Assembly (NCBI RefSeq): GCF_028330985.1
Contig: NZ_JAQMUE010000098.1
Location: 57,003-121,002 of the forward strand
From: Roseofilum reptotaenium CS-1145
GTDB taxonomy: Bacteria; Cyanobacteriota; Cyanobacteriia; Cyanobacteriales; Desertifilaceae
DNA: 64,000 nt
Direction: 5' to 3'
A program made the position numbers and the translations under genes. Below the pieces are notes generated by a model. That model searched no databases and was not told the DNA's origin. It saw only the letters and a program-made list of their open reading frames with translations. Position 1 is the first letter of the stretch; every line of letters begins with the position of its first letter. Positions 1-9,474 of this stretch are shown in pieces.

Positions 1-372
1 CTGTTGTAAAACAGTTTGTGACTGGCTACAAAAACTTTGTAAATGACTAATAATATCTTGGGAGATTCCAGTTGTATTACTTACGGTTCCTGCCTCTAGA
101 TTACAATCAAAAACGGGTTTATTTCCTATGGGAACCAATCCTTGAGTATTTTGCAGAGTCGTTTCCCGAGCCAATTCAATTTCCAAAACCGATTGCACAA
201 AATTGGCCATTTGTACGGGAGAATTAAATTGAGCTTGTGCAGTGCTTGCTCCCGCTAACGATCCACATAAAGATAATACACTCGCAATTAACGTCCGGCC
301 GATCCATTGGCAATCCAAACAGAATCCACCAGAAGAGCGAAGTTGAACTTGAAAATTAAATGAATGATTCAT
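1..372 (-). CDS. Secreted hypothetical protein, 3' end cut by window edge
   Basis: The ATG is on the minus strand at 372-370 and the frame stays open for 124 codons to base 1, so the C-terminus lies outside the window. The first ~48 residues look like a signal peptide: a polar, basic start, a hydrophobic stretch (LIASVLSLCGSLAGAS) and an AQA-type cleavage site. The mature part (FVQSVLEIELARETTLQ onward) resembles small secreted cyanobacterial proteins of the DUF4168 kind, but I cannot confirm the family. It points away from holA. Function unknown. Confidence 0.6.
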   Translation of the reverse strand, partial: MNHSFNFQVQLRSSGGFCLDCQWIGRTLIASVLSLCGSLAGASTAQAQFNSPVQMANFVQSVLEIELARETTLQNTQGLVPIGNKPVFDCNLEAGTVSNTTGISQDIISHLQSFCSQSQTVLQQ

Positions 373-524
373 AATGGCACATTAAAGACACAAGACGATC
401 AACTCTTTTGAATTCTTTTAGGAAGATGAAGTTCCATATCTATCTCAGATTGTCAGCTCTACTCGCTTGGCAGTGGTTCCTGGTAAGAGCTAATCAGTAA
501 TGGGAGATAATCTCCAATTGTACG

Positions 525-1508
525 TCAAGATTTCCGATATAGCTGACAGATTTGGATAATGTGAGTCTGGAGAATTTCCCGTTCAGCTCTTCCTTGCTTG
601 AGTCCCCACTCTAGGGAAAGCAAGAGAGGTAGAGTGCGCTGTAATGAGGCAAAAGGGAGCGATCGCACCTGTTGTTTGAGAAAATACACCCGTTTAGGAT
701 TAGCAACCTCAGCAGCTTGGGCAATTTGGCGATCATCACGTTCTCCGCTCTCAACCATCAATTTAACCCATAACCACGTGCGAAACTGACCCACTAAGGT
801 AGCAACAATCCTTAAAGCGGGTTCATTTCTGTGTAATAAACCCTCAATCAAAGTTAAACTCCGATCTACCTGGCCTTTAGCGATCGCCTGCGCCAATTCT
901 AAACTCGTTTGCGTATTGGAGACCACCAACTGCTCCACATCCTGGTCATTCAAAACCTCACCATCTGGATGATATAACACCAACTTCTGCAACTCATTTA
1001 CCAACCGACGAGTATCATTACCTACAGACTGACTCAAAACTTCCGCTCCTCGTTTGGTTAATTTCACCCCCTGTTGACTCGCCACTTCCTCAACCCGTTG
1101 CAAGAGTAAATCAGTCTTCCAAGGTGGAATTAAAGAAAATTCCCGGAATTCAGCATACTTTTGCATCAGCTTCGTCACTTTCAATCGTTGATCGAGTTTT
1201 CCGGCTACCGTTAGTAATAGCACTGATGAGGTTAACAGAACCGGTAAAGTCCGCTCTAACTCAGCCAATAGACTACCAGATGCCTGCTGAAATAGACCTG
1301 TATTCACCAACCAAACCAACCGATTTCCAGAACCAAATGGAGGAGTCATCGCTTCGTTTAAAGCTTCCATAACACTCCCCGGCTGATCCGGTAAGACCTC
1401 AGTATAATTAAACGAAATCCAATTGGGATCGAGGAGGCGATCGCGTAACTGCTTAACCCCCTGCTGCATAGCAAACTCATCATCTCCCCAATACACATAA
1501 ATTGGCAT
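525..1508 (-). CDS. holA: DNA polymerase III subunit delta
   Basis: At 327 residues it has the usual HolA length. The N-terminus (MPIYVYWGDDEF) is the degenerate P-loop-like start of clamp-loader delta. The middle carries the RRLVNELQKL-type segment of domain II, and the end is the helical collar domain (RIVATLVGQFRTWLWVKL). Delta opens the beta sliding clamp within the clamp loader at the replication fork. It is divergent from the TRAP-type gene, with start codons only 11 bp apart, so the two promoters must lie within each other's coding regions or overlap. Identification is by overall family resemblance; cyanobacterial HolA is poorly conserved. Confidence 0.88.
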   Translation of the reverse strand: MPIYVYWGDDEFAMQQGVKQLRDRLLDPNWISFNYTEVLPDQPGSVMEALNEAMTPPFGSGNRLVWLVNTGLFQQASGSLLAELERTLPVLLTSSVLLLTVAGKLDQRLKVTKLMQKYAEFREFSLIPPWKTDLLLQRVEEVASQQGVKLTKRGAEVLSQSVGNDTRRLVNELQKLVLYHPDGEVLNDQDVEQLVVSNTQTSLELAQAIAKGQVDRSLTLIEGLLHRNEPALRIVATLVGQFRTWLWVKLMVESGERDDRQIAQAAEVANPKRVYFLKQQVRSLPFASLQRTLPLLLSLEWGLKQGRAEREILQTHIIQICQLYRKS

Positions 1509-1519
1509 TAACCTAAACC

Positions 1520-2641
1520 ATGAAACGTCGAAACCTACTCCATAAAATCGCCTTAGGCGCAGCCAGCACCTATAGTATCACCGCCTGTCAATCCCCGAAC
1601 CCTCCTCAACCTAACCCCGAACCCACTCCCAGCCAACCCCTCATTCGCTGGCGCATGGCCACCAGTTGGCCCAAATCCCTAGATATCATCTTTGGAGCCG
1701 CAGAAATCCTTTGTCGGCGCGTCGAACAAATGACTGAAGGTCGCTTCACGATTACCCCCTATCCTGCCAATGAAATTATTTCTCCCCTACAAATTCTCGA
1801 TGGTGTAATTGCAGGAACCGTAGAATGTGGCCATAGCAATCTTCTCTTTTCCTTTGAGCGAAATCCGGCTCTGGGACTCCTTTCGGGTGTCCCTTTTGGC
1901 ATGAACACTCAACAGCATAATGCCTGGTTTTATTATGGGGGAGGACTAGAGGCCATGGAAAAAATTTATCAAGATTTTGGCGTGAATGTGTTTCCCGCTG
2001 GTAACACTGGACTACAAATGGGCGGATGGTTTAGTCGCCAGATTAATAGCATCAATGACCTCAAAGGCCTAAAAATGCGAATTCCTGGACTGGGCGGTAA
2101 GATACTGGAACGACTCGGCTGTGAAGTCCAAGTTTTGCCTGGGGATCAAATTTTTCCAGCATTGGAACAAGGTACAATAGATGCTGCTGAGTGGATTGGG
2201 CCCTATGATGATGAAAAGCTTGGACTCAACCGCATTGCTCCTTATTATTACTATCCGGGTTGGTGGGAACCTTCATCTGTACTGATTGCCTTAGTTAATC
2301 GAAGGCAATGGGATCAGCTTCCCAAAACATACCAAGAAATTTTTCGTTCTGCTGCTCTTGAAGCTTATTTTTTAACCATCAGTCGATATGATGCCGCTAA
2401 TGGAGAAGCCTTAGAGCGAATGATGTTAAGTGGTACCGAGTTACGTCCCTACAGCCAAGACATTTTACAAAATGCCTACCAAGTGGCCTTAGAACTCTAT
2501 GAAGAGTATGCCTCAGAAAGTGATGACTTTGCTAGAATCTATCAACAAGGGAAACAGTTTCAATCTCGTATTTATAAATGGTATCCAATTAATGACCTAA
2601 CTTATTCTGATTTTATCTCTGGAATTTCCCCAATCAATTAA
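1520..2641 (+). CDS. TRAP-type solute-binding lipoprotein (DctP/TakP family)
   Basis: This 373-residue periplasmic binding protein has a basic start (MKRRNLL), a hydrophobic segment and a Cys near residue 23 (SITAC) consistent with a lipobox. The mature protein begins RWRMATSWPKSLD, and EWIGPYDDEKLG is typical of TakP/UehA-like proteins that bind 2-oxo acids or related carboxylates. No DctQ/DctM membrane genes lie nearby, so its transporter partners are encoded elsewhere or it works with a distant TRAP permease. The substrate cannot be read from sequence. Confidence 0.85.
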   Translation: MKRRNLLHKIALGAASTYSITACQSPNPPQPNPEPTPSQPLIRWRMATSWPKSLDIIFGAAEILCRRVEQMTEGRFTITPYPANEIISPLQILDGVIAGTVECGHSNLLFSFERNPALGLLSGVPFGMNTQQHNAWFYYGGGLEAMEKIYQDFGVNVFPAGNTGLQMGGWFSRQINSINDLKGLKMRIPGLGGKILERLGCEVQVLPGDQIFPALEQGTIDAAEWIGPYDDEKLGLNRIAPYYYYPGWWEPSSVLIALVNRRQWDQLPKTYQEIFRSAALEAYFLTISRYDAANGEALERMMLSGTELRPYSQDILQNAYQVALELYEEYASESDDFARIYQQGKQFQSRIYKWYPINDLTYSDFISGISPIN

Positions 2642-2731
2642 CTATCTATACCTTCTTATTTTTAGGAAAATTCTGAATGAGCAGTATAAAATAGATACAA
2701 TCAGGTACATTGCCATCCCCTTCAATCGATC

Positions 2732-4948
2732 ATGTTTAATCCAATTGTCCGATCTATCAATTTATCAATATCCAATATCCTGAAGATTACAAAAAACAGG
2801 AAAATTACCATCAAAAACAAGCTGAACTTAGCTTTTGGTAGTTTGATTGGAGTTACCTTTTTAATTATGGGAGTTAATTATTGGAGTAGTGTCCAAGCCA
2901 CTTTGAATATTAATCGGACTGAAGAATTGCGAATGCCGATCGCTCTATCGTCTTCAGAAGCACAAAGCAATTTGCTAAAAATGCTCTCTAATGTACGCGG
3001 TTATTTGGTAACGGGAGATGCTGTATTTCGACAACAATATCAGGAATCTCGACATGCTTTTGAAGAAAATCTTCATGAAATGGAGCAGCTATTTCAACAA
3101 TGGAACGTGCCGATACAACTAGAACAGTTGAAAAACTTGCGCCGATTTTATGAAATTTGGTCAGAGTTGCCTCCCTACCTCTTTGACTTAAAAGATGATC
3201 GCCTGAAGAGTGAGCCAGGATTTCGTCTTTGGGAACAAGAAGGAGAACTATTAGCGATTCATATTTTAGCCAATATTGATAAAATAAGCCAAGAGCAAAA
3301 TCCGAGATTGTTATCAGATCTTGAGTTATTCCAAGAGACGATTAATCTTAAAAGTTTATTTTCCTTATTGGTAGCTGATATGAGGAATTACATTAGTACA
3401 CGAGAGGATAAATATCGCTTCGATTATACAGCACATTATCGGAAGAGTAAAGCTAGCTTAGAAAATATTCAATCTAGGTTGTATTCCTTGACCCAAAGTC
3501 AGCAAGAAGCTTTGAATGATATTATTGAAGATTTTGCTGAAATAGAAATTATTATAGAAAATACTGTTGAAATTATCGAGAGCGATCGCTATCGAGAAGA
3601 TCTGCATATATATCAAAGCAAAGCTGAACCGATTGCCAAAGAAATGCTGATTATATTAAATTATATTGTCGAGACGCAAAAACAACAATTTAGATCCGAA
3701 TTAACATCCGGTGTCTCCAGATTGAATTCGGCTCAACTACAAACCTTAATAGGTTCCCTATTGATCCTAATTTTAGGGTGTATTATGACTCTAGTATTGC
3801 AACGTAAAATCTCCGATCCGATCCAAAGATTAACAGAAGTGACAAATTCAGTAATATCGGGAAATCTTGAAGTCAAATCTTCAGTGGAGTCTGGGGACGA
3901 AATTGGGATTTTAGCCCAGACATTTAATGAGATGACGGATTCTCTTAAGCTTTCTCTAGACACATTAGAAATGTATAACAAAAACCTGGAATCACTGGTA
4001 GCAGAAAGAACTGAAGAACTCCACGTAAAAAACAAAGAGCTGCAATTAACTTTGCATAACTTGAAACAAACTCAGTCCCATCTCATTCAAGCAGAAAAAA
4101 TGTCAAGCCTGGGACAAATGGTGGCTGGAATTGCCCATGAAATTAATAATCCCATTAGTTTTATTCAATGCAACCTTTCTCCCTTGACTACCTATTGTCA
4201 AGATTTACTCGATTTAGTGCAATCTTATCAAGAATTGTATCCAGATGATATGAATATGGCTAAAAAGATAGAGGAGATTGATTTAGAATACATTGAGGAA
4301 GATTTGCCGAAGCTAGTTGAATCTATGGATATGGGGGCTAATCGGATTTATAACATTGTCTTATCTTTGAAGAATTTTTCGAGAAGCGATCAAGCAAACT
4401 TAAAAGAAGCGGATATTCATGAAGGTGTTGAAAGCACATTGTTGATTTTACAACATCGCTTAAAATCAGCTAGCAATCAAGGAAGAACAATTCAGATCAA
4501 CAAAGAATATGGTGATTTACCTTTGGTGGAATGTTACCCAGGGGAACTCAATCAAGTCTTTATGAATATTTTAGCTAATGGCATAGATATTTTAGAGTCT
4601 ATGGTGGAAGGAGACAATAGGAATGCAGACTTGGAGGATGGAGTCTTAACAATTCATACTGAATATCAGGCAGAAACGGACAGGATATCCATTCAAATTC
4701 AGGATAATGGCCCAGGTATAGATGCCGAAATTACAAATAAAATTTTCGATCCTTTTTTCACAACTAAACCTGTGGGTGAAGGAACTGGTTTGGGACTATC
4801 GATTAGTTATAAAATCATTACAGAGCATCATCAGGGGATGTTAAAATGTTATTCAAAACCGGGTGAAGGCGCTAGGTTTGAAATTGAAATTCCAGCTCAT
4901 CAAAGCTGGACATCATTACCCCATGAAGATCAGAGATTGAGTGCATGA
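2732..4948 (+). CDS. Membrane sensor histidine kinase with HAMP
   Basis: 738 residues. TM1 is at about 37-52. A large helical sensor follows at about 55-330, CHASE3-like in character ([10 protein letters not shown]), then TM2 at about 338-356 and a HAMP linker. A coiled coil leads to the HisKA H-box with phosphoacceptor His about 469 (GIAHEINNP). The ATPase domain has an N box ([11 protein letters not shown]), a G1 box (QDNGPGID) and a G2/F region ([16 protein letters not shown]). The kinase core closely resembles that of the giant hybrid kinase at 24304-29697, including an acidic stretch between H-box and N-box, so the two are likely paralogues. No response regulator is adjacent. The signal is unknown. 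Confidence 0.9.
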   Translation: MFNPIVRSINLSISNILKITKNRKITIKNKLNLAFGSLIGVTFLIMGVNYWSSVQATLNINRTEELRMPIALSSSEAQSNLLKMLSNVRGYLVTGDAVFRQQYQESRHAFEENLHEMEQLFQQWNVPIQLEQLKNLRRFYEIWSELPPYLFDLKDDRLKSEPGFRLWEQEGELLAIHILANIDKISQEQNPRLLSDLELFQETINLKSLFSLLVADMRNYISTREDKYRFDYTAHYRKSKASLENIQSRLYSLTQSQQEALNDIIEDFAEIEIIIENTVEIIESDRYREDLHIYQSKAEPIAKEMLIILNYIVETQKQQFRSELTSGVSRLNSAQLQTLIGSLLILILGCIMTLVLQRKISDPIQRLTEVTNSVISGNLEVKSSVESGDEIGILAQTFNEMTDSLKLSLDTLEMYNKNLESLVAERTEELHVKNKELQLTLHNLKQTQSHLIQAEKMSSLGQMVAGIAHEINNPISFIQCNLSPLTTYCQDLLDLVQSYQELYPDDMNMAKKIEEIDLEYIEEDLPKLVESMDMGANRIYNIVLSLKNFSRSDQANLKEADIHEGVESTLLILQHRLKSASNQGRTIQINKEYGDLPLVECYPGELNQVFMNILANGIDILESMVEGDNRNADLEDGVLTIHTEYQAETDRISIQIQDNGPGIDAEITNKIFDPFFTTKPVGEGTGLGLSISYKIITEHHQGMLKCYSKPGEGARFEIEIPAHQSWTSLPHEDQRLSA

Positions 4949-4997
4949 AGCCTAGCTGAAAAGGGTTATAGAGAATAGAGGATTAAGATTTAAGTTT

Positions 4998-7421
4998 ATG
5001 GTTACTTTTCTCTCAAGAACAACTCCTGAACAGCCGGTTTCCGATCGCTTGCAAACCGGATTAAACTCGATCCGCAACCAGTTACGAGACGGGCAAAGAC
5101 AGATGGCGGACTGGGAAGGGGGAGAGTTGGCGGTTTCGGCTGTGCCGGGATCGGGGAAGTCTACGGGGATGGCAGGTGCAGCGGCGATCGCCATTGCCCA
5201 AAATCGTCTCCATATCCATCATCAACTGGTGGTGGTGACGTTTACTCGTTCGGCTGCGGCGAGTCTGAAGGGCAAAATTCGCCGCCATCTGCAAACCCTG
5301 GGTTTACCGTCCACGGGTTTTGTGGTGCATACGCTCCATGGGTTGGCTCTACAAATTGCAACGCGCCATCCAGAGTTGTCCACCTTGAGTTTAGATGCAC
5401 TCACACTGATTTCTCCCAACCGATCGCACCAACTGCTGCGCCAAAGTGTCGAACACTGGGCTAATAGCCACCCCAGACTGTACAAAAGACTCTTGGAGGG
5501 CAACCAGTCGGACGGAGAAGAAACGGAACGGTTGCGCCGTCAAGGCGTGCTGCGTACTGAAGTTTTACCCCACTTAGGTTATACGGCGATCCACGAAGCT
5601 AAAAGCTCTGGTTTATTGCCCTCCGATCTCTTTGAACTAGCACAAATTCAAGAGAGTCAAACGTCTGGAGAGCATTACCCGATTTTACGCATTGCGGCGG
5701 GACTCTACGAAACCTATCAACAGCAACTGCGATCGCGCTCTTTGATCGACTATGATGACATGATCCTCGGAGCCTTGCGGGTTCTGGAGGATGTGGGCGC
5801 AAGACGGTTATGGCAAAATCAAGTCTTTGCCGTCTTTGAAGATGAAGCCCAGGACTCGAGTCCCCTACAGGCGAAATTGCTAGAAATTTTAGCCCAAAAG
5901 GAGCAGGATTCTGTAGGGGCGGGTTTACCCAGCTCTGGGCTGATAGACAAAAATTTCGATAAACCCGCCCCTAACTCTGACAAAAATGCCAATAAATCCA
6001 CCATCAACCTGATCCGAGTGGGAGATCCCAACCAAGCCATTAACTCCACCTTTACCCCAGCCGACCCCATTTATTTTCGTCAATTTTGCGATCGCCTGCG
6101 AACCCAAAACCAACTGATCTCCCTTGACTGTGCCGGGCGCTCTAGTCCCATTATTCTCCAAGCAGCTAATTTCATGCTGCAATGGGTAAACCGGCATATT
6201 CAACAGCAAAATCAACCCGCCCCCTTACCCTTCAGCGTGCAACGGATTAAACCTGTACCTTCGGAAGACCCGCAACCGGACGCAAATCCAGCCCCAGAAG
6301 GTAACGGTTTAGAACTCTATGCTCCCCGTGATGTCTTCCAAAGTGTAGACTTAATTGGCGATCGCATTAAAACCCTATTTACCCAAGACCCCTATCGCAG
6401 TGCCGCTGTCCTAGTACGCACGAACGATCAAGGGCGATTTGTTGCCCATCAACTGCGGGAGAAATACGGAACCGAAATTAACCTATTTGAAGTCGCAGAA
6501 AGCGATCGCCACTCCCACGTTCCCGCCGAAATTCTCAACCTGCTCAACTTCCTCGAACGTCCCCATTCTCCTGACGCTCTCAAAGCAGCCCTCACCGTTC
6601 TCGCCAACCGCCGCCTCATTCCTCCCCAAGACCTCAACGCCCTTGCCAGCTTACCCGAAGTTTTCCTCTATCCCGGGCCTCTGGACTCTCCTGGAAGCCA
6701 AACCAGCAAAAGCGCCCAGCGTTACTGTCGCGCCCTCCTGCGGGCTAGATTAGATCTACCCCCTTACCAACTCATTCCCTTTCTCGGTCTTGCCCTACGC
6801 TATACGCAAAACGAACTCGCTACGGCTGATAAATTAGCAGAACGAGTCACCCAGCAAACCCTAGGCGACTCGTCCCTGTCGGCTCTGTTGAGAGTTCTAA
6901 CTGAAATTGTACAATCAGAACGATTTGAGCCAGTTCAAGTAGATACTGCCGATGATTCCCCTTATATGCGGCTCAATCAGCTTACCATTATTACCATGCA
7001 TAAAGCCAAGGGATTGGACTGGGATTATGTCTTTTTGCCGTTTTTACACAAAAATATGATTCCTGGGAGTTTTTGGACTCCTCCCCAAACCCGATTTCTA
7101 GGAGAATTTAGTTTAGCGGAAGTCGCTCGTGCCCAAATTCGCGCTTATTTACACGACGATCCGATTCCAGAGGGCGATGAAGCTTGGCAAGAAGCCGAAC
7201 AGTTAAAAACCGCTGAAGAATATCGCCTACTCTATGTGGCCATGACTCGTGCTAAACGCCTCTTATGGATGTCTGCTGCCAACAAAGCGCCGTTTACTTG
7301 GAGTAAGTTTAATGTCAATCGCCAGATGACGCTTCAATCTCAATCTGTCTGTCCTGTTTTTCCTGCCTTAAAACGTCAATTCCCTGAATCCGCGATCTCA
7401 ATTAGAGGTTGTGAAAATTAA
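4998..7421 (+). CDS. UvrD/Rep-family ATP-dependent DNA helicase
   Basis: 807 residues, superfamily 1A. The Walker A motif is PGSGKST near residue 50; motif II is EDEAQDSSP; motif V is ITMHKAKGLDWDYV; motif VI is YVAMTRAKR. It unwinds DNA 3'-5' with ATP, presumably in repair or fork processing. It is shorter and more divergent than the canonical PcrA gene at 13684-16062, so it is a second paralogue. Bases 5914-5973 form a palindromic 60-bp element read in frame as 20 extra codons between motif II and the next conserved block, which suggests a tolerated insertion. Confidence 0.88.
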   Translation: MVTFLSRTTPEQPVSDRLQTGLNSIRNQLRDGQRQMADWEGGELAVSAVPGSGKSTGMAGAAAIAIAQNRLHIHHQLVVVTFTRSAAASLKGKIRRHLQTLGLPSTGFVVHTLHGLALQIATRHPELSTLSLDALTLISPNRSHQLLRQSVEHWANSHPRLYKRLLEGNQSDGEETERLRRQGVLRTEVLPHLGYTAIHEAKSSGLLPSDLFELAQIQESQTSGEHYPILRIAAGLYETYQQQLRSRSLIDYDDMILGALRVLEDVGARRLWQNQVFAVFEDEAQDSSPLQAKLLEILAQKEQDSVGAGLPSSGLIDKNFDKPAPNSDKNANKSTINLIRVGDPNQAINSTFTPADPIYFRQFCDRLRTQNQLISLDCAGRSSPIILQAANFMLQWVNRHIQQQNQPAPLPFSVQRIKPVPSEDPQPDANPAPEGNGLELYAPRDVFQSVDLIGDRIKTLFTQDPYRSAAVLVRTNDQGRFVAHQLREKYGTEINLFEVAESDRHSHVPAEILNLLNFLERPHSPDALKAALTVLANRRLIPPQDLNALASLPEVFLYPGPLDSPGSQTSKSAQRYCRALLRARLDLPPYQLIPFLGLALRYTQNELATADKLAERVTQQTLGDSSLSALLRVLTEIVQSERFEPVQVDTADDSPYMRLNQLTIITMHKAKGLDWDYVFLPFLHKNMIPGSFWTPPQTRFLGEFSLAEVARAQIRAYLHDDPIPEGDEAWQEAEQLKTAEEYRLLYVAMTRAKRLLWMSAANKAPFTWSKFNVNRQMTLQSQSVCPVFPALKRQFPESAISIRGCEN
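5914..5973. repeat. 60-bp palindromic element inserted in frame in helicase gene
   Basis: Perfect 14-bp terminal inverted repeats (TAGGGGCGGGTTTA and its complement) bound exactly 60 bp. The element is read through in frame inside the helicase. The same element, same length and same reading frame, occurs inside ileS at 35996-36055. Confidence 0.8.
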
Positions 7422-7424
7422 GGG

Positions 7425-7450
7425 CATTATAAGGAGTGCGCCTTATAATG
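7425..7450 (+). terminator. Hairpin just after the helicase stop
   Basis: A perfect 10-bp stem (CATTATAAGG / CCTTATAATG) with a 6-nt loop starts 4 bp after the helicase stop codon. No T tract follows, so it may stabilise the 3' end rather than act as a classical intrinsic terminator. Confidence 0.45.
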
Positions 7451-7621
7451 AAGCGCTATAATAACTGTTATTTAGAATAAGTGCCATGGTAGAAAAGCAA
7501 GACTTTTTCAGAGCTGATGTCAACAAAGGATATTTTAAACGCGGATTTCAAGACTGATTTAATCAGACAGGGAGCAATATTTTGATGACCCATCTTTAAA
7601 TATTTTTAAAATATTTTTTCT

Positions 7622-7651
7622 CTATTGAGTCGGAAAATGTGCTAGAATTTC
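7622..7651 (-). pseudogene. Fragment of Rpn-like gene C-terminus
   Basis: On the minus strand this reads E-I-L-A-H-F-P-T-Q-stop, nearly the same as the last residues (EVLARFPAQ) of the intact Rpn-like gene at 8362-9258. It sits directly after the PIN toxin stop. It is most simply explained as what is left of another Rpn-like copy. Confidence 0.55.
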
Positions 7652-7656
7652 GTTCG

Positions 7657-8046
7657 CTACTCTAGAGAGCGAAACCCTTCTTCACTGGTTCGCTTTCGAT
7701 AAAAACTCACGGTTTCTGTGCAACCTACTTGACGGGCGATCGCACCAATCAAATAATCCGCAAAATCTGCTCTTCCTTGTTTATAGCGTTGTATGGCTTG
7801 AGCGATCGTAGAACGGTTTTCAAATTCAAAAGCTGCACTGTGTAACATGGATTCTAGAGCCTGAATAATCTCATCCTTAGTTAACCCATAGTTTTGTCCC
7901 CTCAGAACCCAAACCAATTCGCAAAGAACAATGTTAGCAATAAAGCAAGGCTGGTTTTGCCCAATAAGTTCAACGGCTTTTTGCCACTGTTTTTCATCAT
8001 CTTTAGTGAGATAGCGAACCAGGATATTGGTATCAAGTCCAATCAT
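7657..8046 (-). CDS. PIN-domain toxin (VapC-like)
   Basis: The frame is open upstream to 8082, but MIGLDTNIL at 8046 is the normal PIN start and overlaps the antitoxin 3' end by 14 nt, as expected for a translationally coupled toxin-antitoxin pair. Length 129 residues. Visible acidic residues are in LDTN, in CELVW and in the DFADYLIG motif. PIN toxins are Mg-dependent ribonucleases. The position that usually holds a fourth acidic residue (T-F-D) reads SFYRK here, and the C-terminus is short, so activity is uncertain. Confidence 0.82.
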   Translation of the reverse strand: MIGLDTNILVRYLTKDDEKQWQKAVELIGQNQPCFIANIVLCELVWVLRGQNYGLTKDEIIQALESMLHSAAFEFENRSTIAQAIQRYKQGRADFADYLIGAIARQVGCTETVSFYRKRTSEEGFRSLE

Positions 8047-8278
8047 TAGCTCCCTCAGAAATTGCCCTATCCATTTCTTCAAGGGTTGTTTTTTTCATCC
8101 CTGGCCGGTGCAACATTCCTGAGAGTTCTTCCACTGGCACATTGAGGGGAAAAAGTTTGACCTGACCCTCTTCATCAATGATAAAACTAATTTGACTGCC
8201 ACTGACAAGTTTTAGGCGATCGCGGATTTCTTGAGGAAGAGTAATTTGTCCGGTATCGGTGACGGTTGCACTAAACAT
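8033..8278 (-). CDS. AbrB/MazE-type antitoxin (VapB-like)
   Basis: 81 residues. The N-terminal swapped-hairpin DNA-binding domain is recognisable (TVTDTGQITLPQEIRDRLKL). The C-terminal part should wrap the PIN toxin. It is upstream of, and overlaps, the toxin gene. Such antitoxins repress their own promoter together with the toxin. Upstream lies the repeated segment 8292-8346, which also occurs upstream of the neighbouring Rpn-like gene and may carry the promoter. Confidence 0.85.
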   Translation of the reverse strand: MFSATVTDTGQITLPQEIRDRLKLVSGSQISFIIDEEGQVKLFPLNVPVEELSGMLHRPGMKKTTLEEMDRAISEGANDWT

Positions 8279-8291
8279 AGCTTTTTTGTTT

Positions 8292-8346
8292 ACTAGATCG
8301 ACACTACCTCTATTTTACAGGGGCGCTTGAGAAAGGGCGATCGCCT
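8292..8346 (-). repeat. Repeated upstream segment, copy 1
   Basis: About 55 bp nearly identical to 9328-9385 in the same orientation. On the minus strand it ends with a TAAAAT-like box ahead of the antitoxin gene, and it contains a HIP1 site. It is probably a duplicated promoter region shared by two accessory genes. Confidence 0.6.
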
Positions 8347-8361
8347 GACTGTTTTGGGGTT

Positions 8362-9258
8362 TTATTGAGCCGGAAAACGGGCTAAGACTTCCTCACGGGA
8401 TAATTGTAAAAGAAGAGGGGTAAATTCTTCAGGGGGCAGGGAGGCGATCGCCTCTACTCGACTAGCCAGGTCTTCATCTAACGTGCCAAAGCGCGATCGC
8501 AGTAAGGTTTCTACAAAATGACGAGTGGCTCGTTGTTCTGCTTCAGCTTTGGCTTGTTCGCGATCTTCGCTCATTGCTTCTTCATACATTTCCATCAGAT
8601 TCATAATTAACTCCCCATCTTCTGGTTCTATATCCTGTTCTCGATTTTGTCGTTTATTTAAGAGGGCGACAAGTGCTTTTACTAATTTTAGGACATTTTT
8701 TCGCTGGGGGTTGTCTCTGGGTAAGGCTTCTAATTCTTGAATCGCTTGCTTTTGCACTTGTCCTCGCCCTAGTAATCTCAGCCACAGAGTTTCTGGAGTT
8801 TGGGGGAGTTGATGAATAACAATCACAGCCGTTTTAAAAGTGTCTGGGCAAAAATACAGGCCACTCCCCCAGTTTTCTTCATCCGAAGTGGCATGACAAC
8901 TGTTGAGAAAATCAACTGAGGCTGTGGGGGTTAATATCCACAGATGAGGTAGGTCACTTTCCTTATAGTTCTGCCGTTCCCATTGTGCTTGCAGGGTAAA
9001 CAGTTTGATCATGCAGGTGCGGAGTTCGCTTTTGTTAATGGGGTTGCGGAAGGGTTCAATTAAGGCAGTTGTGGCGATCAGTCGTCCGAGGAGTCCTAAG
9101 TTTTCCCGTTCTGGATTTGCATCTGAGGCAGGAATAAACAAGAGATCGATATAGCGAACTTGGGAGGCGATTTCTTTATTTGTTTCTACCGTTCCCAAGG
9201 GAGAGAGAAGTTCAGTGAGATATTGTTTGGCAAATTGGTCGTGGATAAAACGGGTCAC
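8362..9258 (-). CDS. Rpn-like / PD-(D/E)XK-related protein of a cyanobacterial family
   Basis: 298 residues. The start (MTRFIHDQFAKQYLTELLSPLG) and IDLLFIPASD segment are typical of a large cyanobacterial family related to Rpn/transposase_31 nucleases. The C-terminal third (RSRFGTLDEDLASRVEAIASL) is DUF4351-like. Family members often occur in many copies. DNA cleavage is an inference; I do not see a complete catalytic motif. Pieces of related genes flank it (7622-7651 and about 9376-9400), pointing to local duplication and loss. Confidence 0.72.
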   Translation of the reverse strand: MTRFIHDQFAKQYLTELLSPLGTVETNKEIASQVRYIDLLFIPASDANPERENLGLLGRLIATTALIEPFRNPINKSELRTCMIKLFTLQAQWERQNYKESDLPHLWILTPTASVDFLNSCHATSDEENWGSGLYFCPDTFKTAVIVIHQLPQTPETLWLRLLGRGQVQKQAIQELEALPRDNPQRKNVLKLVKALVALLNKRQNREQDIEPEDGELIMNLMEMYEEAMSEDREQAKAEAEQRATRHFVETLLRSRFGTLDEDLASRVEAIASLPPEEFTPLLLQLSREEVLARFPAQ

Positions 9259-9327
9259 GGTTAATCTTTGAGGAGGAATGCGGTTATTTTATCAAACGAA
9301 ATTCCTTTTTGCTCGTCAGCTTTGTTG

Positions 9328-9385
9328 ACTAGAATCTCGACACTACCTCTATTTTACAGAAGCGCTTGAGAAAGGGCGATCGCCT
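9328..9385 (-). repeat. Repeated upstream segment, copy 2
   Basis: Second copy of the 8292-8346 segment, ahead of the Rpn-like gene on the minus strand. Immediately beyond it, about 9376-9400 matches the 3' coding part of the Rpn-like gene itself (8443-8467), so this is a recombination junction. Confidence 0.6.
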
Positions 9386-9425
9386 CTACTCGACTAGCAA
9401 GACGTTCTAGATCATCCGCGATAAC

Positions 9426-9457
9426 ATGGTAAACTCCCTAGTCAAGGGGAGAGTCAA
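9426..9457 (-). promoter_or_regulatory. MerR-type promoter/operator with 20-bp spacer
   Basis: On the minus strand: -35 TTGACT (9452-9457), 20-bp spacer with imperfect dyad (CTCCCC...GGGAG), -10 TACCAT (9426-9431). The overlong spacer filled by a dyad is the hallmark of promoters activated by MerR-family metal sensors. It points away from the merR-like gene, toward the repeat and the Rpn-like gene. Confidence 0.65.
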
Positions 9458-9474
9458 GACCAGGATTAAAGCCT

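Noticed and set aside
7486..7557. 23-codon ORF (MVEKQDFFRADVNKG...)
   Set aside because: No convincing ribosome site, no recognised family and too short to support by sequence alone.
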